Below, in pieces: positions 55,429 through 64,000 of a stretch of DNA of 64,000 bases. The notes below the pieces were generated by a model, which saw only the letters and a program-made list of their open reading frames with translations, ran no database searches and had not been told where the DNA came from. The DNA lies in assembly GCF_021206925.1 (NCBI RefSeq), contig NZ_JAJPRF010000007.1, forward strand, positions 1 through 64,000, written 5' to 3'. The translations under genes and the position numbers were made by a program. This stretch comes from Rhodoflexus caldus (GTDB taxonomy: Bacteria > Bacteroidota > Bacteroidia > Cytophagales > Thermoflexibacteraceae). The stretch's first letter is position 1. Every line of letters begins with the position of its first letter.

Positions 55429-56148
55429 TTAACTGGCGTAGTATTTTAATTCTTCCCACGTAATGCGCCCTTCGTAGAAGGCTTTCCCGATAATTACGCC
55501 GTATAAATCCAGCGGCTGCAAGGCTTCCACATCGGCAATGCTGCCGATACCGCCGCTTGCAATCAGTTGTAAATCAGGAAATTGCTGCATGAGCTCTGCG
55601 TACAGTTCGCCTGCTGCGCCCTGCAACATACCGTCGCGGCCAACATCTGTACAAATGGCATACTTCACGCCCTTTGCGATATAGTCGCCGATAAAATCGT
55701 TGAGCGGCAGTTCGGTTATCTCCTGCCAACCGCTAACGGCTATCTTACCGTCGCGTGCATCTGCTCCCAAAATGATGCGGTCGCTGCCATAGGTTTGCAG
55801 CCAACGGGTAAACATTTCGGGATTTTTAACAGCAATGCTGCCGCCTGTTACTTGCGCTGCTCCGGCATCAAACACGCGGCGAATGTCCTCATCGCTTTGT
55901 ACGCCGCCGCCAAAATCAATATGCAGCGATGTATGGCGGGCAATGCCTTCCAGCACATGCAAATTGACCACTGTTTTGGCTTTTGCACCGTCCAAATCTA
56001 CCAGATGCAGGTGCGAAATACCCGCATCTTCAAAACGCTGCGCCACTTCCACGGGGTTGTCGTGGTAAACCGTCATTTTTTGATAGTCGCCCTGTGTCAG
56101 GCGTACACATTTGCCACCAATCAGGTCTATGGCAGGTATCAAATACAT
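55429..56148 (-). CDS. hisA: phosphoribosylformimino-AICAR phosphate isomerase HisA
   Basis: The 239-residue (beta/alpha)8 barrel has the family start MYLIPAIDLIGGKCVRLTQG, the second-half acid in LGADARDGKIAVSGW, CTDVGRDGMLQG and the phosphate loop IASGGIGSIADVEAL. It isomerises ProFAR to PRFAR in histidine synthesis. Other his genes are not adjacent, so it is outside a complete his operon. Normal length. Confidence 0.96.
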   Translation of the reverse strand: MYLIPAIDLIGGKCVRLTQGDYQKMTVYHDNPVEVAQRFEDAGISHLHLVDLDGAKAKTVVNLHVLEGIARHTSLHIDFGGGVQSDEDIRRVFDAGAAQVTGGSIAVKNPEMFTRWLQTYGSDRIILGADARDGKIAVSGWQEITELPLNDFIGDYIAKGVKYAICTDVGRDGMLQGAAGELYAELMQQFPDLQLIASGGIGSIADVEALQPLDLYGVIIGKAFYEGRITWEELKYYAS

Positions 56149-56239
56149 GGTATAAAATATTTAGTGTGATTGACAGGTTGCTTGCAAGAACGTTTAAGGG
56201 CTGCCATACCTGACAACCCTTGCTGTTTTTGGCAATGAA

Positions 56240-57103
56240 TTAATCAATCAAGCGTTTAGTAATAACATCGTAGCTGTCAATGCGGCGGTCGCGGAGGAAC
56301 GGCCAGTGCGTGCGGTAGTAGTCGCTTTGTTCTAAGTCAATGGTTTGCACGTGGACTTCTTCCTTGTCATGGCTGGCTTGATACAACACTTTGCCGTAGG
56401 CATTGGCCACAAAAGAGCCGCCCCAAAACAGCATGTCGCCCTCCTGACCAACGCGGTTTACCGAAACCACAGGCACGCCGTTGGCAATGGCATGGCTGCG
56501 TTGAATGGTTTGCCAGGCACTGTATTGGTCTTGGTTCACCTCTTCGGTTTGCGAAACAGCCCAGCCGATAGCCGTCGGGTAAAACAGAATTTCAGCTCCC
56601 ATCAGTGCGGTAATGCGCGCTGCTTCGGGATACCATTGGTCCCAGCAAATAAGGATACCCAACTTGCCGAATTTGGTGTCAAATACTTTGTAGCCCAAAT
56701 CGCCGGGGGTGAAATAGAATTTTTCATAATAGCCGGGGTCATCGGGGATGTGCATTTTGCGATACTTGCCCAAATAGCTGCCGTCAGCATCAATCACAGC
56801 CGTTGTGTTATGGTACAAGCCCTGTGCACGTTTTTCAAACAGGGAAGCAATCACCACAATGCCAAGTTCTTTGGCAAGCGCCTGAAACTGCTCGGTAGTA
56901 GGCCCCGGAATAGCCTCTGCAAGTTTAAAATTGTCATAATCTTCTACATCACAGAAGTAGAGCGAAGTAAAAAGCTCCTGTAAACAAACAATTTGAGCGC
57001 CTTTTTGAGCGGCTTCGCGCGTTTTTTCCAACGCTTTGGCAATATTAGCGGCTTTGTCTGCTGTGCAGCTCATCTGCACCAAGCCTACACGAACTTGTTT
57101 CAC
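56240..57103 (-). CDS. aguB: N-carbamoylputrescine amidohydrolase AguB
   Basis: The nitrilase fold has the catalytic Glu in LQELFTSLYF, Lys in YRKMHIPDDPGYYEKFYFTPG and Cys in LICWDQWYPEAAR. The DDPGYYEK and YPTAIGW segments point to AguB, which makes putrescine from N-carbamoylputrescine. A GTG at 57103 (encoding the residue before KQVRVGLVQMSC) is chosen: a -7 box at 57127-57135 lies between it and the ATG at 57139, which would start a longer form. No aguA gene is adjacent. Confidence 0.9.
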   Translation of the reverse strand: MKQVRVGLVQMSCTADKAANIAKALEKTREAAQKGAQIVCLQELFTSLYFCDVEDYDNFKLAEAIPGPTTEQFQALAKELGIVVIASLFEKRAQGLYHNTTAVIDADGSYLGKYRKMHIPDDPGYYEKFYFTPGDLGYKVFDTKFGKLGILICWDQWYPEAARITALMGAEILFYPTAIGWAVSQTEEVNQDQYSAWQTIQRSHAIANGVPVVSVNRVGQEGDMLFWGGSFVANAYGKVLYQASHDKEEVHVQTIDLEQSDYYRTHWPFLRDRRIDSYDVITKRLID

Positions 57104-57126
57104 GGTTGCGGAATAAAATTTTTGCC

Positions 57127-57135
57127 GCAAAGATA
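57127..57135 (-). promoter_or_regulatory. -7 promoter element for aguB
   Basis: TATCTTTGC on the - strand matches TAnnTTTGY, 23 bp before the GTG at 57103. No exact -33 TTTG is visible. Confidence 0.4.
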
Positions 57136-57247
57136 GCATTTGGCAGCATTAAAATTGCCGAAATATAATTGGCTGTAAATCATACAATTGTAATATTAAC
57201 GCATTGTTACGGTTGCAAAAAAGCGCCGTTAGAGGCAAATTTGCACT

Positions 57248-58951
57248 ATGGAGAAACGTTGGGTAGTCAAGCCCGTCCCCGAACAGGAGCAAATTGCAGC
57301 TCTCGCATCCGCCATTAATGTAAGTGCGCCGCTGGCAACTTTGTTGCTGCAACGCGGTGTGCGTACTTTTGAGGAAGCACGTGCGTTTTTCCGTCTTTCC
57401 TTAGACCAGTTGCACGACCCTTTCCTGATGAAGGACATGGACAAAGCCGTGTGGCGACTGGAAGAAGCTATACGCAACGGGGAGCGCATCCTTATCTATG
57501 GCGATTACGACGTGGACGGCACCACTTCCGTGGCCATGTTCTACACCTTTTTGCGGCGTTATTACGGCAACGTGCTGTTCTATACGCCCGACCGCTATAC
57601 GGAAGGTTACGGTATTTCCATTACCGGCATTGACTGGGCAAAAGAACAGGGTATTTCGCTGATAATCAGCCTTGATTGCGGCATTAAGTCGCATCGTGCA
57701 ATTGGCTATGCCGCCGACTTGGGCATAGACTTCATCGTTTGCGACCACCACCTGCCGGGCGATACGCTGCCCCCTGCCTATGCCATTTTAGACCCCAAAC
57801 GCGCCGATTGCGAATATCCTTACAAAGAACTTTCGGGCTGTGGCGTTGGGTTTAAGTTTCTTCATGCCTTCTCCATCAGCAACAATCTGCCCACCGAGTG
57901 GCTGTTCAGTTTCTTAGACCTGGTGGCCGTGAGCATTGCCGCTGACATCGTACCGATTACGGGCGAAAACCGCGTTTTGGCACATTTCGGCCTGAAACAA
58001 CTCAACAGCAATCCGCGACCGGGCTTAAAAGCGCTGATAGATATTTCCGACCTGCGCGGCGAAATTGAAGTGGCCAATATTGTTTTCGGTATCGGCCCCC
58101 GCATCAATGCCGTTGGACGGGTGGCACATGCCAGCCATGCCATCCGTCTGCTTTCCTCCGATAACTTGCAAGAAGCGGTAGCACTGGCCGCCGTAGCCAA
58201 TGCCAACAACGAAGAGCGCCGCGAGTTTGACTCCAACATTACCCGCGAAGCCATTGAAATGATAGAACAGCATTTTCCTGACCGAAAAAGCACCGTACTG
58301 TTCAAAGAAAATTGGCATAAAGGAGTAATTGGCATTGTGGCGGCACGCTGCATTGAGAAATTCTACCGCCCGACAATTATTCTGACCCAGAGCGACGAAA
58401 AAGCCACAGGTTCTGCCCGTTCCATTGTCGGTTTTGATATTTACGAAGCCATCGCCGAATGTGCCGACCTGCTGGAACAGTACGGCGGACACAAGTATGC
58501 AGCAGGCTTAACCATGCCTATTGCCAACTTGCAGGCCTTTCAGGAGCGATTTGAGCAAATTGTTGCCGCCAATCTGCGCGAAGAAGACATGTACCCGCAA
58601 ATTGAAGTGGATTTAGAGGTGTCGTTGTCGCAGATTTCCTTTAAATTCCTGAATATCATCCGCCAAATGGCACCTTTCGGGCCGCAGAATATGCAACCTG
58701 TACTGGTGGCTCGGCGCGTGCAAGTATTGCCCGAAAGCGTGCGCGTACTGAAAGATATTCACCTCAAATTTGCCGTCCGTCAGGATGATTCCGTTGTTTA
58801 CGATGTGATAGGTTTCAGCATGGCACCTGATTATGAGGCGATTGTACGCAGCGAGCAACCCATAGACATTGCCTTCAATTTACAGGAAAACGACTACAAA
58901 GGCCGCAAGTCGCTCCAATTGTTGCTGCGCGATGTGCATCTGTCGCAATAG
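57248..58951 (+). CDS. recJ: single-stranded-DNA-specific exonuclease RecJ
   Basis: The 567-residue DHH-family nuclease has GDYDVDGTTSVAMF (motif I), SLDCGIKSH, the DHH motif as CDHHLPGD, a further acidic motif, and the DHHA1 segment GSARSIVGFDIYEAIAEC...YGGHKYAAG. An OB-like C-terminal domain follows. RecJ degrades single-stranded DNA 5' to 3' in recombination and mismatch repair. Length and motifs are normal. It is divergent from aguB with about 145 bp between. Confidence 0.96.
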   Translation: MEKRWVVKPVPEQEQIAALASAINVSAPLATLLLQRGVRTFEEARAFFRLSLDQLHDPFLMKDMDKAVWRLEEAIRNGERILIYGDYDVDGTTSVAMFYTFLRRYYGNVLFYTPDRYTEGYGISITGIDWAKEQGISLIISLDCGIKSHRAIGYAADLGIDFIVCDHHLPGDTLPPAYAILDPKRADCEYPYKELSGCGVGFKFLHAFSISNNLPTEWLFSFLDLVAVSIAADIVPITGENRVLAHFGLKQLNSNPRPGLKALIDISDLRGEIEVANIVFGIGPRINAVGRVAHASHAIRLLSSDNLQEAVALAAVANANNEERREFDSNITREAIEMIEQHFPDRKSTVLFKENWHKGVIGIVAARCIEKFYRPTIILTQSDEKATGSARSIVGFDIYEAIAECADLLEQYGGHKYAAGLTMPIANLQAFQERFEQIVAANLREEDMYPQIEVDLEVSLSQISFKFLNIIRQMAPFGPQNMQPVLVARRVQVLPESVRVLKDIHLKFAVRQDDSVVYDVIGFSMAPDYEAIVRSEQPIDIAFNLQENDYKGRKSLQLLLRDVHLSQ

Positions 58952-59111
58952 CAACCCACAACACGGTTGCTCCGCAACGCTGTGTGTGCTACGGATTACA
59001 GGCGGATTTCGCAGGGTTCTTTTTGGTTAAAAAACTACAATCAACATTTTTGCCCGTTATTATCCGCCAAAATCTGCTTGCTGCGTGTTTGGGTGATGTT
59101 TTTCAGCTTGC

Positions 59112-59528
59112 TCAACCGCCTTTTTTCTTGTTGAATTGCGTGGTTCGTAATCCAATACCTATCCCGAGATGCCATCTCCCATCGGTTGATGCAGTTCTGG
59201 CATTGTAATAAGCGGGCACTTGCAACGCCAAAGCCTTGTAGCAAAAAGTAAGTCCCATTCCCAGCGCCGGCGTAACAAAAGCATTTTTGGGTGTTGCGTG
59301 GTCTTGTTTAAAACGCAAAGACGGCAACATGCCTAATATAATCCGTAAATTCCCTTTGGTAATATTGATGTTAGGGCCTGTACAGTTTAAGAAGCCCCCA
59401 TCGTTTACATAACCGCCAACAATAATTCCATCGTATAAAAAAAGTTGCGCTTTACCATTGGTAGCACTTTGCGCATGAATTGTGTAAGTAAGTAATGCCA
59501 GTAATACCGATAGTGTAAACTTTTTCAT
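59112..59528 (-). CDS. small exported hypothetical protein in the met operon
   Basis: The 138-residue protein has a signal peptide (MKKFTLSVLLALLTYTIHAQ). The short mature part has alternating strands (GIIVGGYVNDGGFLNCTG, VTPALGMGLTFCYKALALQ, HLGIGIGLRTTQF), like a small beta-barrel or barrel fragment. It starts 6 bp after the metX stop, so it is expressed with the methionine genes. Function and link to methionine metabolism are unknown; the coupling may be chance. Confidence 0.6.
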   Translation of the reverse strand: MKKFTLSVLLALLTYTIHAQSATNGKAQLFLYDGIIVGGYVNDGGFLNCTGPNINITKGNLRIILGMLPSLRFKQDHATPKNAFVTPALGMGLTFCYKALALQVPAYYNARTASTDGRWHLGIGIGLRTTQFNKKKGG

Positions 59529-59534
59529 AAAAAA

Positions 59535-60584
59535 TCAAGCCGCTACTCGTAACATGGCAGATTGATAAAATGTTTTCAGAATTTGCTTCATCTGTTCATA
59601 TTCCACCAAAAAGCCATCATGCCCAAAAATAGAATCTATTTCTGCATAGACAGCATCGGGAATGTAGTGTGCCATCAATTTTTGTTCCGCAGGAGGAAAC
59701 AGAATGTCGGATGAAATACCTATTACCAGTGTTTTAGAGCGAACAGTGGCAAGAACTTGGTCAATTTCACCGCGTCCCCGCGCTATATTGTGACTGTCCA
59801 TGGCCTGCGAAAGCCGCAAGTACGCAATTGTATTGAATCGCTTCGTCAGTTTTTCGCCCTGATATTGCACATAACCTGCCGCCCTGAATCCCTTTAATTT
59901 TTCGTTGGTGTCTTCATGCTGGCGCAACTGATAGGCTTCATAGTTCCGATAGGAAAGCAAAGCAATGGCTCGCGCCGCTTTTAACCCGTGCAAACCTGCA
60001 TCGGGGCGCGGCTCGCACCAAGTCGGGTCGGCATAAATGGCCATGCGCTGTGCTTCATTAAAGGCTATGCCCCAAGGGGAATGGCAAGCATTGGAAGCCA
60101 GCAAAATCAGATGTTGAATCAAAAGCGGCTGCGAAATTGCCCACTCCAAAGCCTGCTGACCGCCCAAAGAACCGCCAATACAGGTGTGAATCTGCGTGAT
60201 ATTCAAATACTTGCGCAAAAGCTCATGCGCACGTACCATATCGCGGATGGTTACTTCGGGAAAGTCGGCGTAGTAATGGCCGCCCGTCAGAGGATTGACA
60301 GAAAGAGGCCCTGTACTGCCATAGCAAGAGCCAATAACATTGGCACAAACAATAAAGTACTCTTGCGGGTCATAAAAACAGCCTTCCCCAATCAGGCCGT
60401 TCCACCAGTCGGCCGCATCTGCATTGCCGGTAAGTGCATGACACACCCATATAACGTTATCGCGCGTTTCGTTGAGCACGCCCAACGTAGTATAAGCAAT
60501 TTGTAGCTGTGGCAAAACAGCCCCCTGCTCCAATGCAAAAGGCTGATTTGATTCAAAAACATATGTGCGGGACTTTGTTTCCAT
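59535..60584 (-). CDS. metX: homoserine O-acetyltransferase MetX
   Basis: The ATG at 60584 (METKSRTYVFESNQPF) is preferred over a GTG at 60638; about 349 residues. The alpha/beta hydrolase fold has CHALTGNADAADWW near the oxyanion region, nucleophile Ser in CIGGSLGGQQALEWA, acid in ISSDILFPP and His in SIFGHDGFLVEYE. It acetylates homoserine with acetyl-CoA, giving the substrate of MetY. The two genes are adjacent and share the riboswitch-controlled promoter upstream of metY. Confidence 0.94.
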   Translation of the reverse strand: METKSRTYVFESNQPFALEQGAVLPQLQIAYTTLGVLNETRDNVIWVCHALTGNADAADWWNGLIGEGCFYDPQEYFIVCANVIGSCYGSTGPLSVNPLTGGHYYADFPEVTIRDMVRAHELLRKYLNITQIHTCIGGSLGGQQALEWAISQPLLIQHLILLASNACHSPWGIAFNEAQRMAIYADPTWCEPRPDAGLHGLKAARAIALLSYRNYEAYQLRQHEDTNEKLKGFRAAGYVQYQGEKLTKRFNTIAYLRLSQAMDSHNIARGRGEIDQVLATVRSKTLVIGISSDILFPPAEQKLMAHYIPDAVYAEIDSIFGHDGFLVEYEQMKQILKTFYQSAMLRVAA

Positions 60585-60686
60585 AAACCTGATTTTCCGG
60601 AACGCTTGGGGCGCAGGGGTTTGCGTTGCCTTATCCACTTTTTTGCAAACCCCGCACCCGTTGCAATTACTTGATTATCAACACTA

Positions 60687-62015
<1,329 letters not shown>

Positions 62016-62019
62016 TTAA

Positions 62020-62094
62020 TTAATTAAAACGAAATGAAGAAATTATAAGAAAGATGTAAACGTAAAGCACTGCAACGGCAGCGCCTAAGCCCAT
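62020..62094 (-). CDS. possible 24-residue hydrophobic ORF in the metY leader
   Basis: The ORF begins MGLGAAVAVLYVYIFLII and could form one membrane helix. It ends 10 bp before the metY ATG. It may be a chance frame; it overlaps the leader hairpin at 62067-62084 (GCGCTGC/GCAGTGC on the - strand). No ribosome-binding site is clear. Confidence 0.2.
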   Translation of the reverse strand: MGLGAAVAVLYVYIFLIISSFRFN

Positions 62095-62124
62095 AGGGGG
62101 GTAATCAGCTAAACAACAGGAGAA

Positions 62125-62157
62125 TTAGCAACAACAGCAGCAACAGCACATTCGCAT
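62125..62157 (-). CDS. polycysteine leader peptide upstream of metY
   Basis: The ten-codon ORF reads Met-Arg-Met followed by seven Cys codons (TGC TGT TGC TGC TGT TGT TGC) and TAA. It lies downstream of the SAM-I riboswitch and its terminator and 115 bp before the metY ATG. Polycysteine leader ORFs act as cysteinyl-tRNA sensors in mycobacteria. By analogy, ribosome stalling when cysteine is low could change the downstream structure and raise metY expression. Translation is inferred from sequence only. A hairpin lies 40 bp further on (62067-62084), without a strong T-run. Confidence 0.65.
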   Translation of the reverse strand: MRMCCCCCCC

Positions 62158-62200
62158 GGAAATGCTGCCGATAATTGGAGAAACAGTAGGTGCGGAAACC

Positions 62201-62223
62201 AAAAAAGCCGAAAGATATTCGGC
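62201..62223 (-). terminator. riboswitch-associated intrinsic terminator
   Basis: On the - strand, GCCGAA and TTCGGC form a 6-bp stem with a 5-base loop, followed by TTTTTT. It lies 63 bp after the SAM-I aptamer, a suitable position for transcriptional attenuation. Confidence 0.75.
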
Positions 62224-62285
62224 CACTGATGCAGATGGAAAATAAGAATGAAAGATGTTGCCCTGAGCGTTCATAACAGCAATTA

Positions 62286-62382
62286 ATTTATATTTCCCTG
62301 ATTGGGTTAGGAATTAGCACCTTGAAAATTTCAGGTTGCTAAGGGTTCACAGAGCCTAATCTCTCCCCCTTTCTTTATAAAT
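62286..62382 (-). ncRNA. SAM-I (S-box) riboswitch
   Basis: On the - strand, P1 pairs ATTTATA (62376-62382) with TATAAAT (62286-62292). Inside are the conserved S-box elements AAAGAAAGGGGGAGAG, CTCTGTGAACCCTTAGCAACC, and AAGGTGCTAATTCC, with P2 and P3 stems apparent. SAM binding should favour the terminator at 62201-62223 and turn off metY-metX. The aptamer begins about 20 nt after the predicted start. Confidence 0.9.
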
Positions 62383-62409
62383 CAACTGCCTGAGCAATTG
62401 ACTGATACT

Positions 62410-62442
62410 ACAAAGGAATGAAGTACATTTGTCAATTCCAAA
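62410..62442 (-). promoter_or_regulatory. promoter of the metY leader
   Basis: On the - strand, TTTG (62439-62442), a 20-bp spacer and TTCCTTTGT (62410-62418) fit the Bacteroidota pattern with one mismatch in the -7 box (TT for TA). The expected start is near 62403, just before the aptamer. Confidence 0.6.
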
Positions 62443-62485
62443 TTTTGCAAGCGTTTTTTGAAAAAAATTCAACAAACAGCCCATT

Positions 62486-63010
62486 CTATTGTTCCGACAA
62501 ATACTTGTGGATTTTGTTGTAAATATAGTCGGCGTTTAAGTCCACACCGCTTACTGCCACTTCGGCTTGGTCATAGTACGGGAACCGCTTTTGGTATAAT
62601 TCCTTTAACTTCTCGAGCATGTCCTCCGCATCTGCTGTTGCCAACAGTGGTCGCTCCTGTTGTTGCCGTTCAACTCTGCCGGCAATGATTGAAAGCGGAA
62701 TATTGATAAAAACAGCCAAACCGTGCTTATTGATTTGCTCCATATTGTCATAGAAGCAAGGCGTTCCGCCGCCGGTTGCAATAACACAGCGCGACATTTT
62801 GAAAGTACTGTGCAATGCTTGCTTTTCCTTTTCGCGAAAATAATCTTCACCTTTCTGCGCGAAAATATCGGCAATACTCATCTGTTCCTGCTCGGCAATC
62901 AGCTCGTCCAAGTCTACAAAATGGTAGGCCATCCGACTGGCCAACAACCTGCCTAAGGTGGTCTTTCCGGAACCCGGCATACCCACTAAATAAATACGTG
63001 AAGGAATCAT
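62486..63010 (-). CDS. aroK: shikimate kinase
   Basis: The 174-residue P-loop kinase has the Walker A GMPGSGKTTLG, the shikimate-binding DLDELIAEQEQMSIADIF region, GEDYFREKE, GGGTPCFYDN and RPLL (lid). It phosphorylates shikimate in aromatic amino acid synthesis. Length is normal. It lies upstream of the metY leader on the same strand and its message must end before the metY promoter; no clear terminator was seen there. Confidence 0.95.
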   Translation of the reverse strand: MIPSRIYLVGMPGSGKTTLGRLLASRMAYHFVDLDELIAEQEQMSIADIFAQKGEDYFREKEKQALHSTFKMSRCVIATGGGTPCFYDNMEQINKHGLAVFINIPLSIIAGRVERQQQERPLLATADAEDMLEKLKELYQKRFPYYDQAEVAVSGVDLNADYIYNKIHKYLSEQ

Positions 63011-63074
63011 TCAACAATCATCGGGTTTGCATTTCGGCAAGCAATATACAAAAGGGTTTCTAACAGAAAAGTAA

Positions 63075-63083
63075 TACATTTGC
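63075..63083 (+). promoter_or_regulatory. -7 promoter element for the membrane transporter gene
   Basis: TACATTTGC matches TAnnTTTGY, 25 bp before the ATG at 63109. The -33 region lacks an exact TTTG. Confidence 0.55.
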
Positions 63084-63108
63084 TTAATTGCGTTTTTTTG
63101 CCGCTGTT

Positions 63109-64000
63109 ATGAGTGTATTCAAACTGAAAACCCTGATGTACTGGTGCTATGGCATAGTTGCCATGCTGATTTTTTCGGCCAACTTTGTGGGTGTAGCAGC
63201 TTATCAGTATGATGTGGACAGCACGGCCGTACAGCATATCGGCCTGTACAGAGAACTTGCTACGCTGGCAAGCGGGCTGTTGCTGGCGGCAATCATTCCG
63301 GCCATAGGCTTGCGCAGACTTTTGCCGATGTCTTTTCTGTTCACGGCCATTATTTCGCTGGTAATTTTTATACAACCTTCGGCTATTGCATTCCACATTT
63401 TGTATGTCAGTCTTGGTTTCATTTTCGGTGCTCTTCAAATCGGCTTCCTCAACGAACTGGCAAGTATTAATAAACACGAGACAGGCCTACTGTCAGACGT
63501 TTGCCACCTCGAGGCCGTGTATGTATCGGGGATTTTGGCCATACTTGTTGTTTCAGGGATTATCATGAAGCTTCAGCAATTTGAATTGCACTATTTATAC
63601 CTCGTAACTGCAATCATTTGTACAGCAGTAGGGCTGTTCGTTATTTTCCGGAAACAGCATTTTTTCTTTGATGAATCGCAGGCAACGGCACGTGAGGTTG
63701 CACGGCTGTGGGTGCGCACGCTACCGGAAATATTTAATGCGTTGAGCAGAACCTTGGTCATCCTTGCCCTGTTTTGTTTAGGACTGACCATTATCGTAAC
63801 TACGTTTTTGCTCAACTGGGTAAACCTGTTCAATACGGCCACTTTACAGCTAAGCGACAACCTTGTTTGGCAGTTTTCCATTGTATTGATTCTTTCTACC
63901 ATCAGCGGCAGGTTGGTTATAGCTGCGCTTGCCCACTATCTGCCCCTGCTCACGCTCCTGTTAATTATCATATCTGTCAGCATTTTGTGCATTATGGCGT
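63109..64000 (+). CDS. MFS-like polytopic membrane protein, 3' end beyond the window
   Basis: The frame from ATG 63109 stays open for 297 codons to the window edge. It begins MSVFKLKTLMYWCYGIVAML and has at least seven to eight hydrophobic helices with short charged loops (IPAIGLRRLLPMS, RKQHFFFDESQATAREVARL). The spacing of six helices, then a cytoplasmic loop around residues 185-205, then more helices fits an MFS-type transporter, but the MFS loop motif is not clear. No substrate can be given. The C-terminus is missing. Confidence 0.75.
   Translation, partial: MSVFKLKTLMYWCYGIVAMLIFSANFVGVAAYQYDVDSTAVQHIGLYRELATLASGLLLAAIIPAIGLRRLLPMSFLFTAIISLVIFIQPSAIAFHILYVSLGFIFGALQIGFLNELASINKHETGLLSDVCHLEAVYVSGILAILVVSGIIMKLQQFELHYLYLVTAIICTAVGLFVIFRKQHFFFDESQATAREVARLWVRTLPEIFNALSRTLVILALFCLGLTIIVTTFLLNWVNLFNTATLQLSDNLVWQFSIVLILSTISGRLVIAALAHYLPLLTLLLIIISVSILCIMA

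Noticed and set aside
62424-62432. TACATTTGT on the + strand next to the metY promoter
   Set aside because: It has no -33 TTTG at the right distance, and no + strand gene follows; it would only read antisense to aroK.

Overview
The window is a chromosomal segment of a Bacteroidota bacterium, most likely of the Cytophagales group. Signs of this are a type IX secretion C-terminal sorting domain, an Oar-like TonB-dependent receptor, a DUF4290 gene, and repeated Bacteroidota promoters of the form TTTG - about 21 bp - TAnnTTTG. No phage, insertion sequence or CRISPR array was seen. The only RNA genes found are one tRNA-Phe and one riboswitch.

Layout. 0.1-1.5 kb: a small nuclease-like accessory gene with unusually strong Shine-Dalgarno sites, then a SpoIIAA-like protein. 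1.5-10.5 kb: an AI-2E-type exporter and moeA, then a tightly packed + strand operon (HAMP-GAF-PAS sensor, a possible HolD-like protein, oligopeptidase B, a Gfo/Idh oxidoreductase, XerD). 10.5-19 kb: a - strand block with a 1639-residue hybrid histidine kinase, a response regulator, a MOSC protein and a metallo-beta-lactamase hydrolase. 19-19.8 kb is non-coding but structured.

19.8-38.2 kb is an envelope and proteolysis region. It holds an ECF sigma factor with its anti-sigma factor, two related small proteins, an M48-like metallopeptidase, a degenerate trypsin-like protein with TPRs, an exported TPR-CHAT protein, a beta-barrel protein, a frameshifted PPC-domain gene, an S9 peptidase, a T9SS-sorted glycoside hydrolase-like protein and a trypsin-CAP fusion. 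Six promoter-like sites share GGAACGTTT - 11 or 12 bp - GTATTAA (one keeps only GGAACG, one has GTATATA). They lie upstream of the sigma factor, the paralogue operon, the pseudo-protease, the beta-barrel gene, the trypsin-CAP gene and a hypothetical gene at 11.1 kb. I read them as one autoregulated ECF regulon.

38.5-64 kb is mostly housekeeping: TonB receptor, acyl-ACP desaturase, DUF4290, plsC, gatC, tRNA-Phe, glyA, argS, an amidohydrolase, a DUF1080 protein, ribD, hisA, aguB, recJ, metY-metX, aroK and a membrane transporter cut by the window end.

The metY leader is the most striking regulatory region. It has a promoter, a SAM-I riboswitch, an intrinsic terminator, and then a ten-codon ORF ending in seven consecutive cysteine codons before the stop. 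This suggests that O-acetylhomoserine sulfhydrylase is controlled by both SAM and cysteinyl-tRNA. All functional statements rest on reading the sequence and on family knowledge; no searches were run.
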